A model generated the notes under the pieces. It ran no database searches, was not told where the DNA came from, and saw nothing but the letters and a program-made list of their open reading frames with translations. From contig CM050651.1 in NCBI GenBank assembly GCA_027574665.1, forward strand, positions 2,977,501-3,041,500: a stretch of DNA of 64,000 nucleotides. The letters run 5' to 3'. Made by a program: the position numbers and the translations under genes. Below are positions 38,144-51,142 of this stretch, in pieces (position 1 is the stretch's first letter; the number at the start of each line of letters is the position of its first letter). Source of the DNA: Rhynochetos jubatus (taxonomy: Eukaryota > Chordata > Aves > Eurypygiformes > Rhynochetidae).

Positions 38144-38210
38144 TGGATTACTAGTGGATAATGCCTTGGATTACTAGTGGATAATGCCTTGGATCACTGA
38201 AGTGATCCAA
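38144..38210. repeat. Tandem 23-bp duplication followed by a perfect inverted repeat
   Basis: The 23-bp unit at 38144-38166 is repeated exactly at 38167-38189. A third start of the unit (TGGAT) then runs into an inverted repeat: TTGGATCACT (38189-38198), a GA spacer, and AGTGATCCAA (38201-38210). The identical copies indicate a recent duplication. Confidence 0.92.
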
Positions 38211-41200
38211 GTTCAAAGGCATGCCCTTCTATTTTGTGTCTTTTGAAAAGCTAATGACATCTCTCTGTGAAAGAACTGTGAACTGAGCAAGACAGATGTA
38301 TTAATGCAGCCTGGAAATACAAGGAAAAATGCCCTCTCAAAGGTAGCTTTGTTGCTAATGCATTTATTACCCTGCTTCACTTGGTAACTCGTCTCTAGTC
38401 TTGGAGAGAGACAGCGAGCACATAGATGTTGGACATTACAGGCCACGGACAGTTGTAGGCACTCAGCACCTCTGAAATATTTCCTATTTTGTCTTGCAGG
38501 CATTAAAGGTAATATAAAGGTGACCTTCAAACCTGGGTCTAACACTGAAATAATCTCCAAGCTCTTTAGTTTTAAAGCTGTCTCTTGGACTGATTTGCCG
38601 TTTCTGTTGTTTCTAGTATGTTTGGGGGAATGGGTGGAGGAATTGAATGCCTGTGCAGGAGAGCCTCTGGTCATGTGTCTGGTGAAGAGGGTTGGCTTCT
38701 GCTGTATATGGTCTCGAGGAACGTGGAAAGAGTGAGATGGAAAAAGGGACTTGAAATGAACTGATGCAGATCTTTGTACGGCTATACAGGGAGTGTAAAG
38801 GGATGTGCAGTAATGCTCCTGAGAATCAACTGCTGTGCTTGAACTTTTGCTTGCAGGGGCATATTTTCCTCTAATCTTGCTTAAGGGGTAACCTCAAATC
38901 CCAGTGACTTGTGTTTTGTGTGTGTTTTCAGAAATGTACTCTCAGAGTACAAGCTAGGCATATTTACAATAGGCTATTCAAACTGGAGTAGCATAAATAC
39001 ATGGTGTGAATGCGAGTTACCACACTGTTTATCTTCATATGCCTGCAACTTTTAGAAAACTTAGGGACCGGTGAGCATCAACCAGATCATTTGGCATTGC
39101 ACGCTCTTGTTTTGGATGGCTGAGAGGTTTTTTTGAGGATCAGGAGGAATTTCTAAACAAAGTTTGTTTTTGATCACATGCAGTTCTGGGTCTTCAGAGT
39201 GTCCTTTTAAGCTTTTCTCGCTCTCATCTCCAAACCCTGCTTGAAGTCCTCAGACTTCAAGTCCACCAAAGGGTGGTTGGGATTTAGAGCCAGCCTGTTT
39301 CATCCTGATGCTAATCAGTCTCACCTCCTCCCAGTGAGTTAGGCGGAGATGCATCTTTCTGAAAAATGAGTGTTGTTTGATAACTATGGCTTGCAAACAA
39401 AAATGGGGCCCTCTAAGGCACAATTTTAATTTTCCATATAAATATCTGTGGTCAAAATATCTTTTGGTGTCTCTGAATAATACTGCATGGGCTAGATTGC
39501 TGTTCTTCAGCCATTCTCCTGGGTAGGTTTTTTACAACTTAGATCAGACTCGGACAGATTCCTGTAGAGGAGTGGCAGTTACCTTGCACTCATTGGGCAG
39601 AGGGGGTTGTCTCGTCCCTACTGCAGAGTGCACTTTTTATTTCTCTCCTGTTTGCTGAGAGAGGAGGTGATGGGGCTGACTCTTTTCCATGTACTGGTAG
39701 GCAGTGCTGCAGAGGGGTGCAGAAGCAACAGCATGGCTGCTCCTGCCCTTCCTCAGTCTGCTGAGATGAGGCAAAAAGCCTCACAGAAGTCATATGCTAA
39801 AAAATGGCAATGTGGGCAGCTGAATGAACGAAGGCTTTGTTGCAAGAGAAAGATCTGTCCAGTTGCCACATGGGCTCTACTTTTTGACACAAATTTTGGT
39901 GTGGTTCAAAATTACAGTATGGTATCCCACAGATACTTGTACTTACAAGCAGCATCCTTGTATCAGAGAGCAATTATCCTTAACAAGTGGGGTAAATCCT
40001 GCTGATTCATTTACTGCATCACCGGGCTTTCTGTGCTGTACCTCGGGCTCCTGCTGTTCTGGATGGATACTGATGGCCATGCTTCTCGCAGAACCCGGTT
40101 CTCCTCATAGCAGCAAGAGGCCAATTCCACTGAAGTCAGTGTGAAAGGATTTGACTAGACTTGCTTCTTCTGGTTTCTACTGAATTCCGCAGTACCAGGG
40201 TTGTGTTAATGATTGGCATTTGCTTTAAGGTGGTGTTAAATCGTGTTTGACCTAGGTGTGTCAGACAAATTGCTGAGAACAGGAAGTTTCTCGTATTAAT
40301 TTTAATAGTGCAGTAAGTCAGAAGAAAATGTAAATTTACTGTATTTATATCTGGCAGTGAGAGAGAACTTTCTGAGATTTCCTCTCGTGCTGTGTGGTCT
40401 GCTGGTAAGTTGCGACTATAGTTGTTAGGTTGATTGAGAAACAACAGGGGAGGGTGTCCTGATTTGTAAGTAGAGAGACACTGCTACATAAAAAGGAGCT
40501 AAACCAAACTTAGTATCAGCACTTTTCTGCCAGTCTTGGTGAGGAAGGTTTTCTTTCGCTGTAAACATAACATTGCATGCATACGTGACAGATAATGAAG
40601 ACAAGCAGTTCCCAGCTATGCAAGGGGAAAAATTATTATGTATGCAAGAGGATGTGTACTTTTTGCTGGCACGCTTTACCAACCCGTTAAAGTAGTAAAC
40701 CCTAAATCTAGGAGAAGTTCATATCCCTATAGCCACCCTCATGGAAGCTGGGTTGTCTTGTTTTGCCATAAGGATCAATCAATGTCCTTACATTTTTGCT
40801 GGTAGAATGGTTGTGTTTGGCTGAAAGACTACTGATTTCTCCATGGAACCTGCAGAAATCGGTGTACTTTTGAAGAAACAGGTTTCCATGCTTATCACAC
40901 AATAACATAGCTTCAACCTATTCTCTCTTTTGCAGAGTATTTAAGTTGAAATTCATCTCTGCAAATCTAGTGAGCAATTCAGTGAAGTAGGCAGACTGGA
41001 AACTTAATTGATTCTTTTTGGATGAGCTTAGTAATAGACTAGTAGTGCAGCAAATGGTTCAAATTGCCTTCAAGTGCCAAACAGCTTTAAGTTTTGATAA
41101 TGGTGTAAAGTTTGTCTAGATTCTACATTGTTTGATTTCAGATGCTTGCTTGTTATCTTGGGAAGTTGGTGCATGTGGCAGAAGAGCCTCAAAATTGCTA

Positions 41201-42025
41201 AAAGCCAGTGTCAGGTGTGTTTAAGCACAGAACTCCAACAATTACTAGCATAAGGGAAAGAGAACCAGGACAAAGAAGTGTACCTGCCTATCATGAACAG
41301 TACACTGATCTGCAGTGAGAAAATAAAAGAAACAATAAGTTTGGTGATTCTGTGTGAAATGTACACCAAAAAAGGCAAGGAGTTAAATTCTTTTGGGCAT
41401 GTATGTGTCAAATATCCAAATTCAGACATTGGTTTACAGTATCAAAGTTCTATTGTTGCTTTCCTAGCTCCTGGTGCATGTTTATTTGCTTTTCTGTAGT
41501 TTTAGAAGTTTTAAAAACTCTTAACAGTTTGGCCCATGTTCTTAAAGCCACAATTGCCTATGTTAGAGGAAATTTTCTTAATCCTTTACTGCAAAGCCAA
41601 AAAGGCACTAGCTTACCAAAGATAACACTGAGGGATTACGTTGATGTATTATGCCCTTGCTTCTAAAGGATGCTGGTCACTTGAGTTGGATTATGGCAAT
41701 CTGTTGGCTGTAATGGGAACCAGTGGCACATAGCAGCTGGTCAGCCGTGCTCACTGGCAGGGATTGCTAGTCAGAACTAGATTCTGTATCTTCAAGTTCA
41801 GAATGAAAAATGTTCCTACTGAACCCTAAACAGGATGAAGTCTGGGAAAAACTCATAATGAGAAGGAATGTACAGGTAGTTAGCATGCAATTATTTAGCT
41901 GGGATGGGGCTTAGTCTTGGCTCTGTAAGTACCAGCATCCCACTGACAGCACAGCCTTTTGTTGTGAGGCATGTTTGCGTACATGCTTCCCCATATAAAC
42001 TAAGCCCCTTTTGTGCTGTGGTCTT

Positions 42026-42036
42026 CCCCCCCCCCC
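42026..42036. repeat. C11 homopolymer
   Basis: Eleven consecutive C. Simple repeat prone to length error in assembly. Confidence 0.9.
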
Positions 42037-43978
42037 GCCATCCTCCTGTACCTAAACAGACTTGGGCTTTGACACTAACAGCAGCACAAGTTAATCAAAT
42101 TCCAAAAAGTTTCCCCTTCTGTGTGATGTTTCACAAGATTTGGGGTGTGAGAGATTGGCGTAGCACGTGCACAGTTTCAGGGAAAGGACTGGGAAAATCA
42201 GGATGGCTGACAAGTGACCAAGCTAACCTCGCTCCCTGTACACAACACTTGCTTTTTTTCTTCAATAAAGTCTCTTTCAAAGCAATCTCAATCTTTCATC
42301 AAAGAGATTTCCAGTGCACTCCCAATGGGTTTACATAAATCTCACTGTTCTTGCCCGTTTTTTTCTTTTGCAACCCCCTCAAGTCCTTGTGCTGCCATTT
42401 CTTTAAATCTTTTATCCCCAGCTTGGTACCAATGGCAATACAGATTACCTATCAGCACCTCCAAATATTCCACAAAGTCCTTGCCTGTTCTCACCCTGCG
42501 GTGCTTACAGTCACAGATGTGATGAAAGAAATTTGAAAGGCACAGTTAGGCAATCCTGAACCAGGCTCAGTGCATTTTCCCTTTTTACAGCTTATTGCTT
42601 TCTGGATGTTTCTTTTGACCGGTCATCAATCATTGTGGTGGTAACTCTGAAGTGATTCCTGAAATATCTGTTCCTCTGATAAGTTAACAATAGCACATAC
42701 AGTATGGTGGGGGGGGAAGTCACTTTGAGCTTCAAGTTAAACAAGTGCTTTGTTCTGACCCTGGTTTTCTTTTCTTTTTTTTTTCTTTTTACTTTTATAA
42801 AGAAAAGATCTTGCTCAGCAGGACCCCACTAGTTAGCCTAAGAGGGACCTCTGTGTGCATAAGTGGCAATCAGAAGCAGCAGAGAAACGGGGTTGAAGAC
42901 AAATAGAGACACAGTCTCTGACAGAAGAGCTCCAGAGAATGGGAGAGGAGAGAGAAAAGCAGGACACCAGCTTAGAGTTTCCTTTCAGTCTCCCAATCTT
43001 ACCTTTCTGAGAAGTTTTTTAAAGAATGTTCAACTTTGAAAGCCTCACGAGCTCGGCGACAAAGGCAGATGACTGCCTGGCTGATGAGACGGGCCCTGTG
43101 TGTAATCTTTAAAAAGTCGAAGCAGCCCAAGGAGCTCCATGGCAGGCAGGCTGTGCTTCCTAGGGGCTCAGCCGCACGGTGCGAGAGTGTGTCAGTGCCT
43201 TTGCCTTACTGTCTGCCCTTGCGCTGAGGGATGGTGGGACAGCTGGTACTGCAGGACACCGCAGTCATTTGAGTGGCCTTCTGTTTCTGTCAGGAGGTGC
43301 TACAAGCTTAGGTCTCCATTTAAACGCTTCTCCCTCTGTTTGACTTGCATTCAATTTTTATGGGGTGGGAGTTAGAAGTGAATAAAAATAACTCTTGTCT
43401 TTACCCTGCTTCTGCACTGGTAAGGCTCTTCCAAGAGCTTTGATTTGCTTCTTTCCTTTGCTTAGGATATTTCCATTTTAAGGCCTTGTACTCTTAAAAG
43501 TGAATCACCCTTGTAATTGAGTGGCAAGCTGTGAATCTTTCGATGTTCTTTCATTAATCTGGTCCATTGATCAGAATCATTTTTGGGAAACTCTGGAAGT
43601 TTCTGAGTCAGTCTCTTAGAGTTTAAGATGTTACCATGCTTTTGATTAACTCTAATAAAAGAGTCCTAGCAGGATTGATGGATTCTTTCTCTCTGGTAGT
43701 GACACTGACAGTTCATTCTTGTCCATCAGCTCTGTGCTTTACAGAGAACTTGCAAATGAAGAAGATATTTGTCACTAGTGGATAGAAAGGCAATGGAAAT
43801 GGATCTGGATTAGTCAGACTTCAGTAGCTTTTTTTCAGCAAAAGGCAGGAAGTTCAAGAACAAGCTCTGAGCTGTGAAGTGAGAAATCTGGGGGTTTGGT
43901 TGTTTTGTTCTTTCTTTTTTTTTTTGATGCTGAAGGAACCATCCATCCATCCTTAACTTCTAGAGTAAAATTTAATCT

Positions 43979-44005
43979 CTGGTGTAAATCCAAGAGTTAC
44001 ACCAG
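43979..44005. repeat. Inverted repeat resembling an ancient sauropsid element
   Basis: CTGGTGTAA (43979-43987) and TTACACCAG (43997-44005) are perfectly complementary around nine bases. The wording, with GTGTAAATC and GAGTTACACCAG, resembles old short elements dispersed in turtle, crocodile and bird genomes. I cannot name the family with certainty, and the extent beyond the hairpin is unclear. Confidence 0.4.
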
Positions 44006-45782
44006 GGACTGAGTTAGCTACAAGTTTAGGAGAGGCAGCTCCCAGTGGACAAAAATTTCCCATAGAACTCCAAGTAACTCAACTGTGAAGAAGTTGTCAG
44101 GTTTTGTGGTTCTTTTCAAAGTTCAGATTGCCTCATATTTTGTTAGAAACTGTTTATTTGGCTTCTTCAATTCTGTTTGTCAGTTGTCCTTCACACCACA
44201 TGGATTTGTTTGTGGCAGTATAAAAACACATGAGTAGAAAGGTTTACTCTGTCATTATCTCAGTGTAGAAGAGCTTAAGCTTATAACAGATCTAACATCG
44301 AAATGAGCAGAAGAATATGTTTGATTCTGGTTTTGGCTCAAATCTGACAGATCAACACTATCACAGTTATTTGGACTGTCTATGCATTCAGAGAGAGGTT
44401 AACCAAGAGGCGTGCTTGGATCCTCCATGGGGCAGGAGGAAGGGCTGAGGTTCAGACTGATGGGGCTTGTTTGGTCTAGGGAACAGAAGGCTGAGGGAAT
44501 ATATTGTAATAGCTTCCAAACAGGCAGAGAAGACAACAATTTTTTGCTCATGCAAACCAAAGGACAAAAATGGACTTAAGTTGCAATGGGGGAAATTTGG
44601 ATAAAATATTAGGAAAGCTTTCCCAAAGATAATGATAGTAAACCACTGGAAAATATTATTTGGGTGTCATACTCTTTCTTGCTAGACACCTCTAGGAAGA
44701 GGTTTGAGGAATGTCAGTGGGGACTAGCACAGGTACACCAGAACCATCCTTGGGGTGAGAGGCTGGGATTAATGACTCTGGTCTCTTCCAGCTGTATGAC
44801 TAACCAACAGCAACACCTGTAGTGTGAAAGAAGTGAGCTTGGTGCAGGTTTCCTTTGAAGTGGGGTAAAGGAGAAAGGGTGCAGGGGTTTGATTTGTGTT
44901 CCTTGTTTTTTGCCTTGAGGTGTTGATTGTGCATTTCCTCCTCTAAGTAGGATGAAAAGGAAGGGACTGATACAAGAGTCTTACTTGAGTTCTTTAGTTA
45001 CCTGCAAAAAAAGTAATTTTAGCTTAATACATGTGCACAACACCAAATGCTACATTTTAGTAGCTTTAGCTAAATATAATGCTCTAGGCTGTGTTTTGAA
45101 AAGATCATTTAGAATAAAATTTAGGTGGTATATTTTTCTTGTTTATTTGCACAATATTGGGCACTAACAATTAGGCAGGTCTGATTTCTTGCTCAAAAAT
45201 GATAGGCCTGCAGTTATCTTCCCCAGCTTTTCTGGGAACTCTTGAATAGCTTACTGCTACATCCATCCATTGGAGATGGGTTTATGGGGGAGGCTTGGGC
45301 AGGGTAAAGGCTTTAATGTCTTCCTCTGCTTCTCTGTGCCTCACGTCTGTGAGGCATGTAATTTTGTGTCTCTTGATGCAATTGCAGTCCTCTCCCCATC
45401 TGTACATCCATCAGCATCTGTTAAATGATAGGTTTTTGTTTAGGGTTGGGCAGAAGAGTTTGAGATATGTGTGCATTTGGCTCCGTGGGGAGATCTCCAA
45501 AGAACCATTACTCATTTTTAGGATGTCCAGTGTTAGGACTGGATATGATTTCTGAGGTTGCTAGCACCTAACATCTATTTATGGTTCTGGCATACACGCA
45601 CACGCTGTATTAGTCAGTTATTTCTCCTGTTTTCCTGTATTTCTGCTGTTTGCTGGCCAGGCAAGTTCAGTAACTGCTTGCAGCATGCTTCCTTCAGTAG
45701 TTGAAGATTTAGTTGTTTTAATGATGACTCTTTACAATGTTCTTTTTCCGCAGTAATGCGTTCAGGTAATACAGATATAAAT

Positions 45783-45798
45783 ATTGATTGATTGATTG
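45783..45798. repeat. (ATTG)4 tandem repeat
   Basis: Four ATTG units, producing repeated TGATTGAT words that also fit PBX/HOX cores. It may be a microsatellite only. Confidence 0.75.
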
Positions 45799-46384
45799 CA
45801 CCTTGAAAGGTGAGAGAACAGAATTACATTGGTTTAATTTGGCTCTCTAAATTGTATCGTGGACCTCATACAGGATCTCATCAGCAGGCAAAGCCATTTC
45901 TCCTGTGTCTTCCAACTCGAGATAAGAGTCAGGCTTTCTACTATTTATGCTCCTTTTGCTTATAGTCTGAGCACTGAATTTACCACTGGCATAAACTGGG
46001 TTTACTCAGTGTCCTCAGTGGAGCAGTGTCTATCAAAGGTTAATCCAGTGGTGAACATCCTCTGTACTATGTTCTCAGCAGCACAGATCTTGTGAATTTC
46101 CGCTTTCTTCCTTGCCCCATGCTTTAAATAAGAGAGGATTTTAAATCTCTGCAGAAAATTCAGCCCTTGCTGTGGGCACAGGAGTGGATCGTGCAATGTG
46201 TAAGACAAATCTCTCTCAGGTTTGTACAGCTTGGGAGCTGCCTATTGAAAGACAGTCCTTCCTTATGGGGTGTTGCAACTGTTGTGTCAGCTTGGAGAGC
46301 TGAACCTCAGGATTTATGGAAGCTTTTCTTTTAATAAATATTGAAACACCTATTTATTTGATTAGAAGTTGAGTTTTGTATTAC

Positions 46385-46420
46385 ATTAGGTTTTATCAAG
46401 TCATTAGGCTTTATGAAGTT
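46385..46420. repeat. Imperfect 18-bp tandem duplication
   Basis: Units 46385-46402 and 46403-46420 agree at 15 of 18 positions. No further copies are seen. Confidence 0.65.
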
Positions 46421-48835
46421 GTTTGTGGAAGCTTGGCAGAGGGAGGTACTGCGATAAACATGAGTAACCACTAATTTCTATGCTCAGCTTTCTGTTTAGG
46501 AGATGATTAGAGCCAAACTATATGTTGGTGTATTAAATGGGCAAAATAATTTAAAGAAATGAAGTTAAACCCACAACTGTACAGATTATGTTGTTGCTGC
46601 TGGGTCTTTTGCATTGCCTCTGCCGAAATCTGTTGTCAACTGTACTTTCTCTATTTGTATTTTTTTCCACTACATTTGTCTGACAGGCTGTCCTACAACA
46701 TGAGAAGCAAAGTGGTTGCTTTCTACGCAAGAAATATTCTGTTTTTCAATAGGGTTTTCAAGAACTGTAGTATCTTTTGTAAATGAAGGAACCGTGACTT
46801 CCTGAAATAAACATAGGTGTTCTTCTTAGTCAGCTCTGGTTTTAGTACCTAGGTGTGAGACAACAAAGGAAAGGTGTCTATAGTATGTTACTCATTACTT
46901 TGCTTAAGACTGAGATGTGGAACTTTGGTGTTTAGCCTGCAATAGATATTGTTGCTCCCTCAATAGTAAACGAAGAGAAAAACACCTGAAGGGATCAGTC
47001 CATCTGAAGACAGGTTTGTAAGATAATGTTTTCTGAGATGCAGTTTGCTTTTGGAGATGTCCTTTCTAGTGACTATAGACAGAGCTCAGGTAGCTGATTA
47101 AAAGTAAATGCCTACGTTTAAATGCTTAGTATCAGTTGGATAAATCCAACATTATGAAAGTCCTCCTTCTGGGAAAATGAAAATAAACAAAGCCACTTCA
47201 TTTAAACTTCCTATGCGAATTGTAAACTCTGGGCAAAATCAAAGTATAAGCATTTATTTGAAGTGATCTTTGTTCTAGAATTATTTTGCTATGCCTCCTT
47301 TTCCAGCATAATAGAAGGTTTCTGTGGTACAGTATGTGAGAGAGCACTTGGGAAATCTGAGTTATAATGAGGACAGAAAATAATTAGGTTGGTCTTTTTT
47401 AAATAAAACAGTGAAATGGCATATGGGGACACACACTTCTGTGTTTTGGGTTTTATATCTGTTGGTGGTGGAAAATTAAAAGATGCTATGGAAAAAGACT
47501 TTTGGTTTAAAAGCTAAAAACCCACTAGTTTAATAGTGATTTAGACAAATTTTTCAGCCTTCCTTTCGGGTGAGACTCTCGTGTCTCTGGAATATGAGCA
47601 TTATGGTGCATGTCTTGGTTTAAGGTATAAATTCAGGCGTGTGCGGCGAATGACTTGTAATTTGAGGAGTACACTAGGACAGAGTGAGGCAAGGCAGCGT
47701 CCATCTGCGCGAAAGATGACAAACTCTGTGTGCTGTAGGTCTGAATGCTTTGTCTGTTTTCTGCTTGGCCCCGGTAGCTTCAGAAGAGCATGATGGCTCT
47801 AGAAGGGCATATACGTTGCCTTGCCAGCTTCTGTTAATGAAGAAACTTCATTGAGCTCATATGGGTCAGCCCTGCTGACGCAAGCCAACAAGTAGGGCTC
47901 TGAGCAGTTCAGACAACCTACTGGAGACAAACTGGGAGAGAATACCTAGAGGAACAATTCACGTGCAGGAACTGTTGCTCCCATGTCAGGATTATGGAGA
48001 AAACAAAGCTGCTCTGTAATCTGCCATAATTGCAACCAACCAGACTAGCAGTTCTTTCCAGTTTTCATCTTTGTGAGATACTACTTTGGTTAGCAGAGAC
48101 ACCATGTCCATGACACATGAAAATAAGTGTCATCAGGTGCTCTGCGACCATTATGCCTGTGTCAGACCCATCAGAATGCATGTCTGCAATAAATGGGAAC
48201 TGTACACAACTTAATTGGAAAAAAATAAAAGAAAAAGAAATGCCAGCATCTGGGCAACTTGATGTTCAGCCTTCGTGGATGGGACTGAGGGATGTTAGGT
48301 CTCCTCTTCCACATAACTGTATAAACAGACTTCGTATCCTCCCCAAGCAGTTCCTCTTGAAGGTAGTGTGGATGAGTGAAGTGTGGCAAACATACCTCTT
48401 TCCATCTATCTCTTTTTTTTTTCTTTTTGTAATGAATAGGGGTGTTGTCAGCTGCCTGCATTGTGTTCATCACTGTCAGGGCTGGCAGTGTAACAGATAA
48501 CTGGATGGATTCAAGGCCACCCAGGGAAAGGAGCCTGACAGGACCTCATTCATTACTTCCATTTCAGAGGTCTCTATGGAAGAGCTGGCATCAAAGAAGT
48601 AATCAAGGCTCACAGGGCCATGTGGGGGTTTGGGAGGAGTGCTCTGCATTGCAAACAAACCGAGCTGTCAAATCTGTTTTGTAAATGAAGTGTTTTTCTG
48701 GAGACAGTGTGTTTATAACTGTCATCGCAAGCGTACTCCCCGCAATATACATCTACTGTGGCAGCCTAGGGCCACAACCTGGCCTGTTCCCAGCTTCCAA
48801 ATAAAAAATTGCAATTGCAGCGAGAAGTTAAAAAG

Positions 48836-48848
48836 GTGTGTGTGTGTG
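48836..48848. repeat. Short (GT)n microsatellite
   Basis: Six and a half GT units. A 10-bp palindrome TGCAATTGCA lies just upstream at 48810-48819. Confidence 0.8.
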
Positions 48849-50387
48849 GGCATTTTAAAATGTGGTTCATCCTTAATGGTTTGTTTAATCAGATACCCCC
48901 TCTATCTTTAGTTCTGCTGTGGGCATTCAAGCTCCATTCATCCCACGTAATTGGCCCAGCAAGTATGATGCCTTGCCTTTTGTGGTCTAGACACACAGCG
49001 CAATTTGCCACTGGCTGTGTGGACTTCGTGACAGTAAATGAGCCTGCCCTCAAGATAAAAATATCCCGTTAATACAGGACCAAGGGGCTAAAGGAGAAGG
49101 CATTTGTCAGCAGTGAGAGCCCAGTATTGATAGGCCTCGTATATGAGATCATGCCAAGAGCTTTAGGTTTTTAGAAAAAGTGAGTGGTATGCTCAGATGG
49201 CTACCTGCTTCCCTGTCGGTTTATTGTGGCTGGGAAGATATCTAGCTATCTATACATAAAGGATTAAAGAAAGGAGGAGTTAGAGAAAGTCAGTCTGTAC
49301 TAAACTTAAGGTAACACTTGTCTTGATAGTTTTTCCTTGACATTGCCTTCTTCAGTTTTGTTCTTAAAACCTTACATTCAATGCCCAGCCAGGTATGCTC
49401 TGTCCTCTGGCAGCTTAAGTTGTGAAGGGGCACTGTCATCCTCTAACCTGTTTGTCCTGCAACTTCACCCCTGTGGGCTGTTCCCTGGAGATGAGCCTAC
49501 AGTGCTGCTGGCCCAGTGATGATAACCACTTTGTTCAGGAGAACAAACGTACTTAGGCATGACAATCTGAGCATATCCTTGTTATGTGACTTTTGCACAC
49601 AAGAGCTAGACTTGTCCTTGGTCCCTCAGGACATCAGACTCCTTCTGAGAGTGTGAACTTACCTGCTTTAGACTGTCAGGGTAGAAACTTCCTATTGGAT
49701 TACCATTTTTCTTATTAAGTACTTTAAAACACTTACTGTGATTTATGCTGTTTAGAAATTACATGTGTGCGCTGAGAATAGCTTTACATAGTATGCTAAA
49801 TATTTTCTTCTAAGTTCCAGAGTTTTCTCCTGAGTTGTAAGCTCTTTTGAGGCAGCAAAAGCTTAGTAAATCCTGGAAATAATACTGATTAAATGCAGCT
49901 TTAGGTGACAGGATAAAACAGCCAGAAGTTGTGCAAGACCTTTTCCTAATTTAGTAGCTGGGGTTACAATCAGTGTTGGCTTCCCACACAGTTTTTAAAG
50001 GCTATCCCATGGAAAAATGTTTGCCACAGCCTGTGAAAAGTTTCCTGATATGACAATGATCTTTATTTGTATAGCACCATGCCACAGAAACCCCCATTGG
50101 AAAACACCGCTCCAGGGTGAACCACCAGCTGCTTAACAACGGCACTAGTGAGTGAATAAAATCACAGCTATTTGGAGGGGAGCGACTGCTGTGGAGCAGG
50201 TCTTTGATCAAGACGCAGTCATAGATTTTCCTGAAGGTGATGGGAGTCCTGAACCCCTTTGTTTCCAGGGGGGTGGAATAAGCATTGCAACATCCCCTTG
50301 AACATCAAGCTTTCCCTTGGCAATGTACCTGGGAGCATGGGGTGCCTCAGATGCTAAGGGTGCAGTTGATGGTCAGCTTAGAGAGGT

Positions 50388-50450
50388 GGGTGGGAAAGGA
50401 GAGGGATGGAAAGGTCAGCTAATGTGAGTATGTATGGGGTGGGGAGGGGG
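50388..50450 (+). repeat. G-rich patch, possible G-quadruplex
   Basis: G runs occur at 50388-50390, 50392-50394, 50403-50405, 50436-50439, 50441-50444 and 50446-50450. The last three are separated by single bases. A canonical four-run motif would need a long loop, so folding is uncertain. Confidence 0.45.
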
Positions 50451-51060
50451 TTAGTGGTCCTGTTCCCTACTGACTTCCACTTCTGTATGCCTATGCAGTC
50501 CAGGGGTGAGCTGACGTGGCTGAGAGCTGGTAGTCTAGGAGAAAGGTTTCACTTTCAGGTGGGAAAGTTGATCGGGCAAACTCAAAACCCAGGGTGTAAA
50601 CACTGCTTTCTAGCAGGAGGGAGGTTATAAAACCTCACTGTAATATATTCTAGATGAGGGATTGCTCTAGGAGTTGTTGCAAACTCAGAGCAAGGGTGGG
50701 GGAAAAAAAGAATCTGGTCCTCTGTGCTGTGTCTGCACACTCAAGTCTCATCCACTTCCAAGCTTTGTCATTGACATCTACTGTGTGGGATTGTGTTAAC
50801 ACTCTTTGTAGACAAACAAGGTTGCAGGAAAGAGTACTTGAGCACATACAGTTCTACTTTGCAGGCCAAGAAACAACCATGACAGGTCCTGCAAGATGAG
50901 CTAGGTTCTCGGGCCAAAGCGTTAACAATGATCTAGCCCAGTAAAGCAGCACAAAGACCACTGGAGTCATGGAGTCTGAATAGGCTAAATTAATGTGAAA
51001 AGTGTTCTGAGGCTATACCTGTCACTGCTGTCTGCAACTTCTTCTGCTTGTTTCTTCTAG

Positions 51061-51142
51061 GAGTGGCATGAAGGATGTTTCGGTGTGGGGAAGGGTGCAT
51101 TGCTGACCAGACTTGCTCCAGAACCTGACCTGTTTCCTAAAG
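51061..51142 (+). other. Putative spliced exon (82 nt), product unknown
   Basis: A strong pyrimidine-rich acceptor (cttcttctgcttgtttcttc then TAG) ends at 51060. Eighty-two bases later AAAG is followed by GTAAAATC, a good donor. Only one of the three plus-strand frames is open across the segment; it begins EWHEGCFGVG and ends LFPK. The length is not a multiple of three, so skipping would shift frame. I recognise no protein family in it, and in 64 kb such acceptor/donor pairs also occur by chance. It may be a coding exon, a UTR or long non-coding RNA exon, or nothing. Confidence 0.2.

Noticed and set aside
38213..38674. 153-codon minus-strand open frame
   Set aside because: No recognisable domain, mixed composition typical of chance translation, and no splice or promoter support.
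41904..42338. 144-codon plus-strand open frame
   Set aside because: It crosses a C11 homopolymer and shows no family resemblance; chance frames of this length are expected in 64 kb read six ways.
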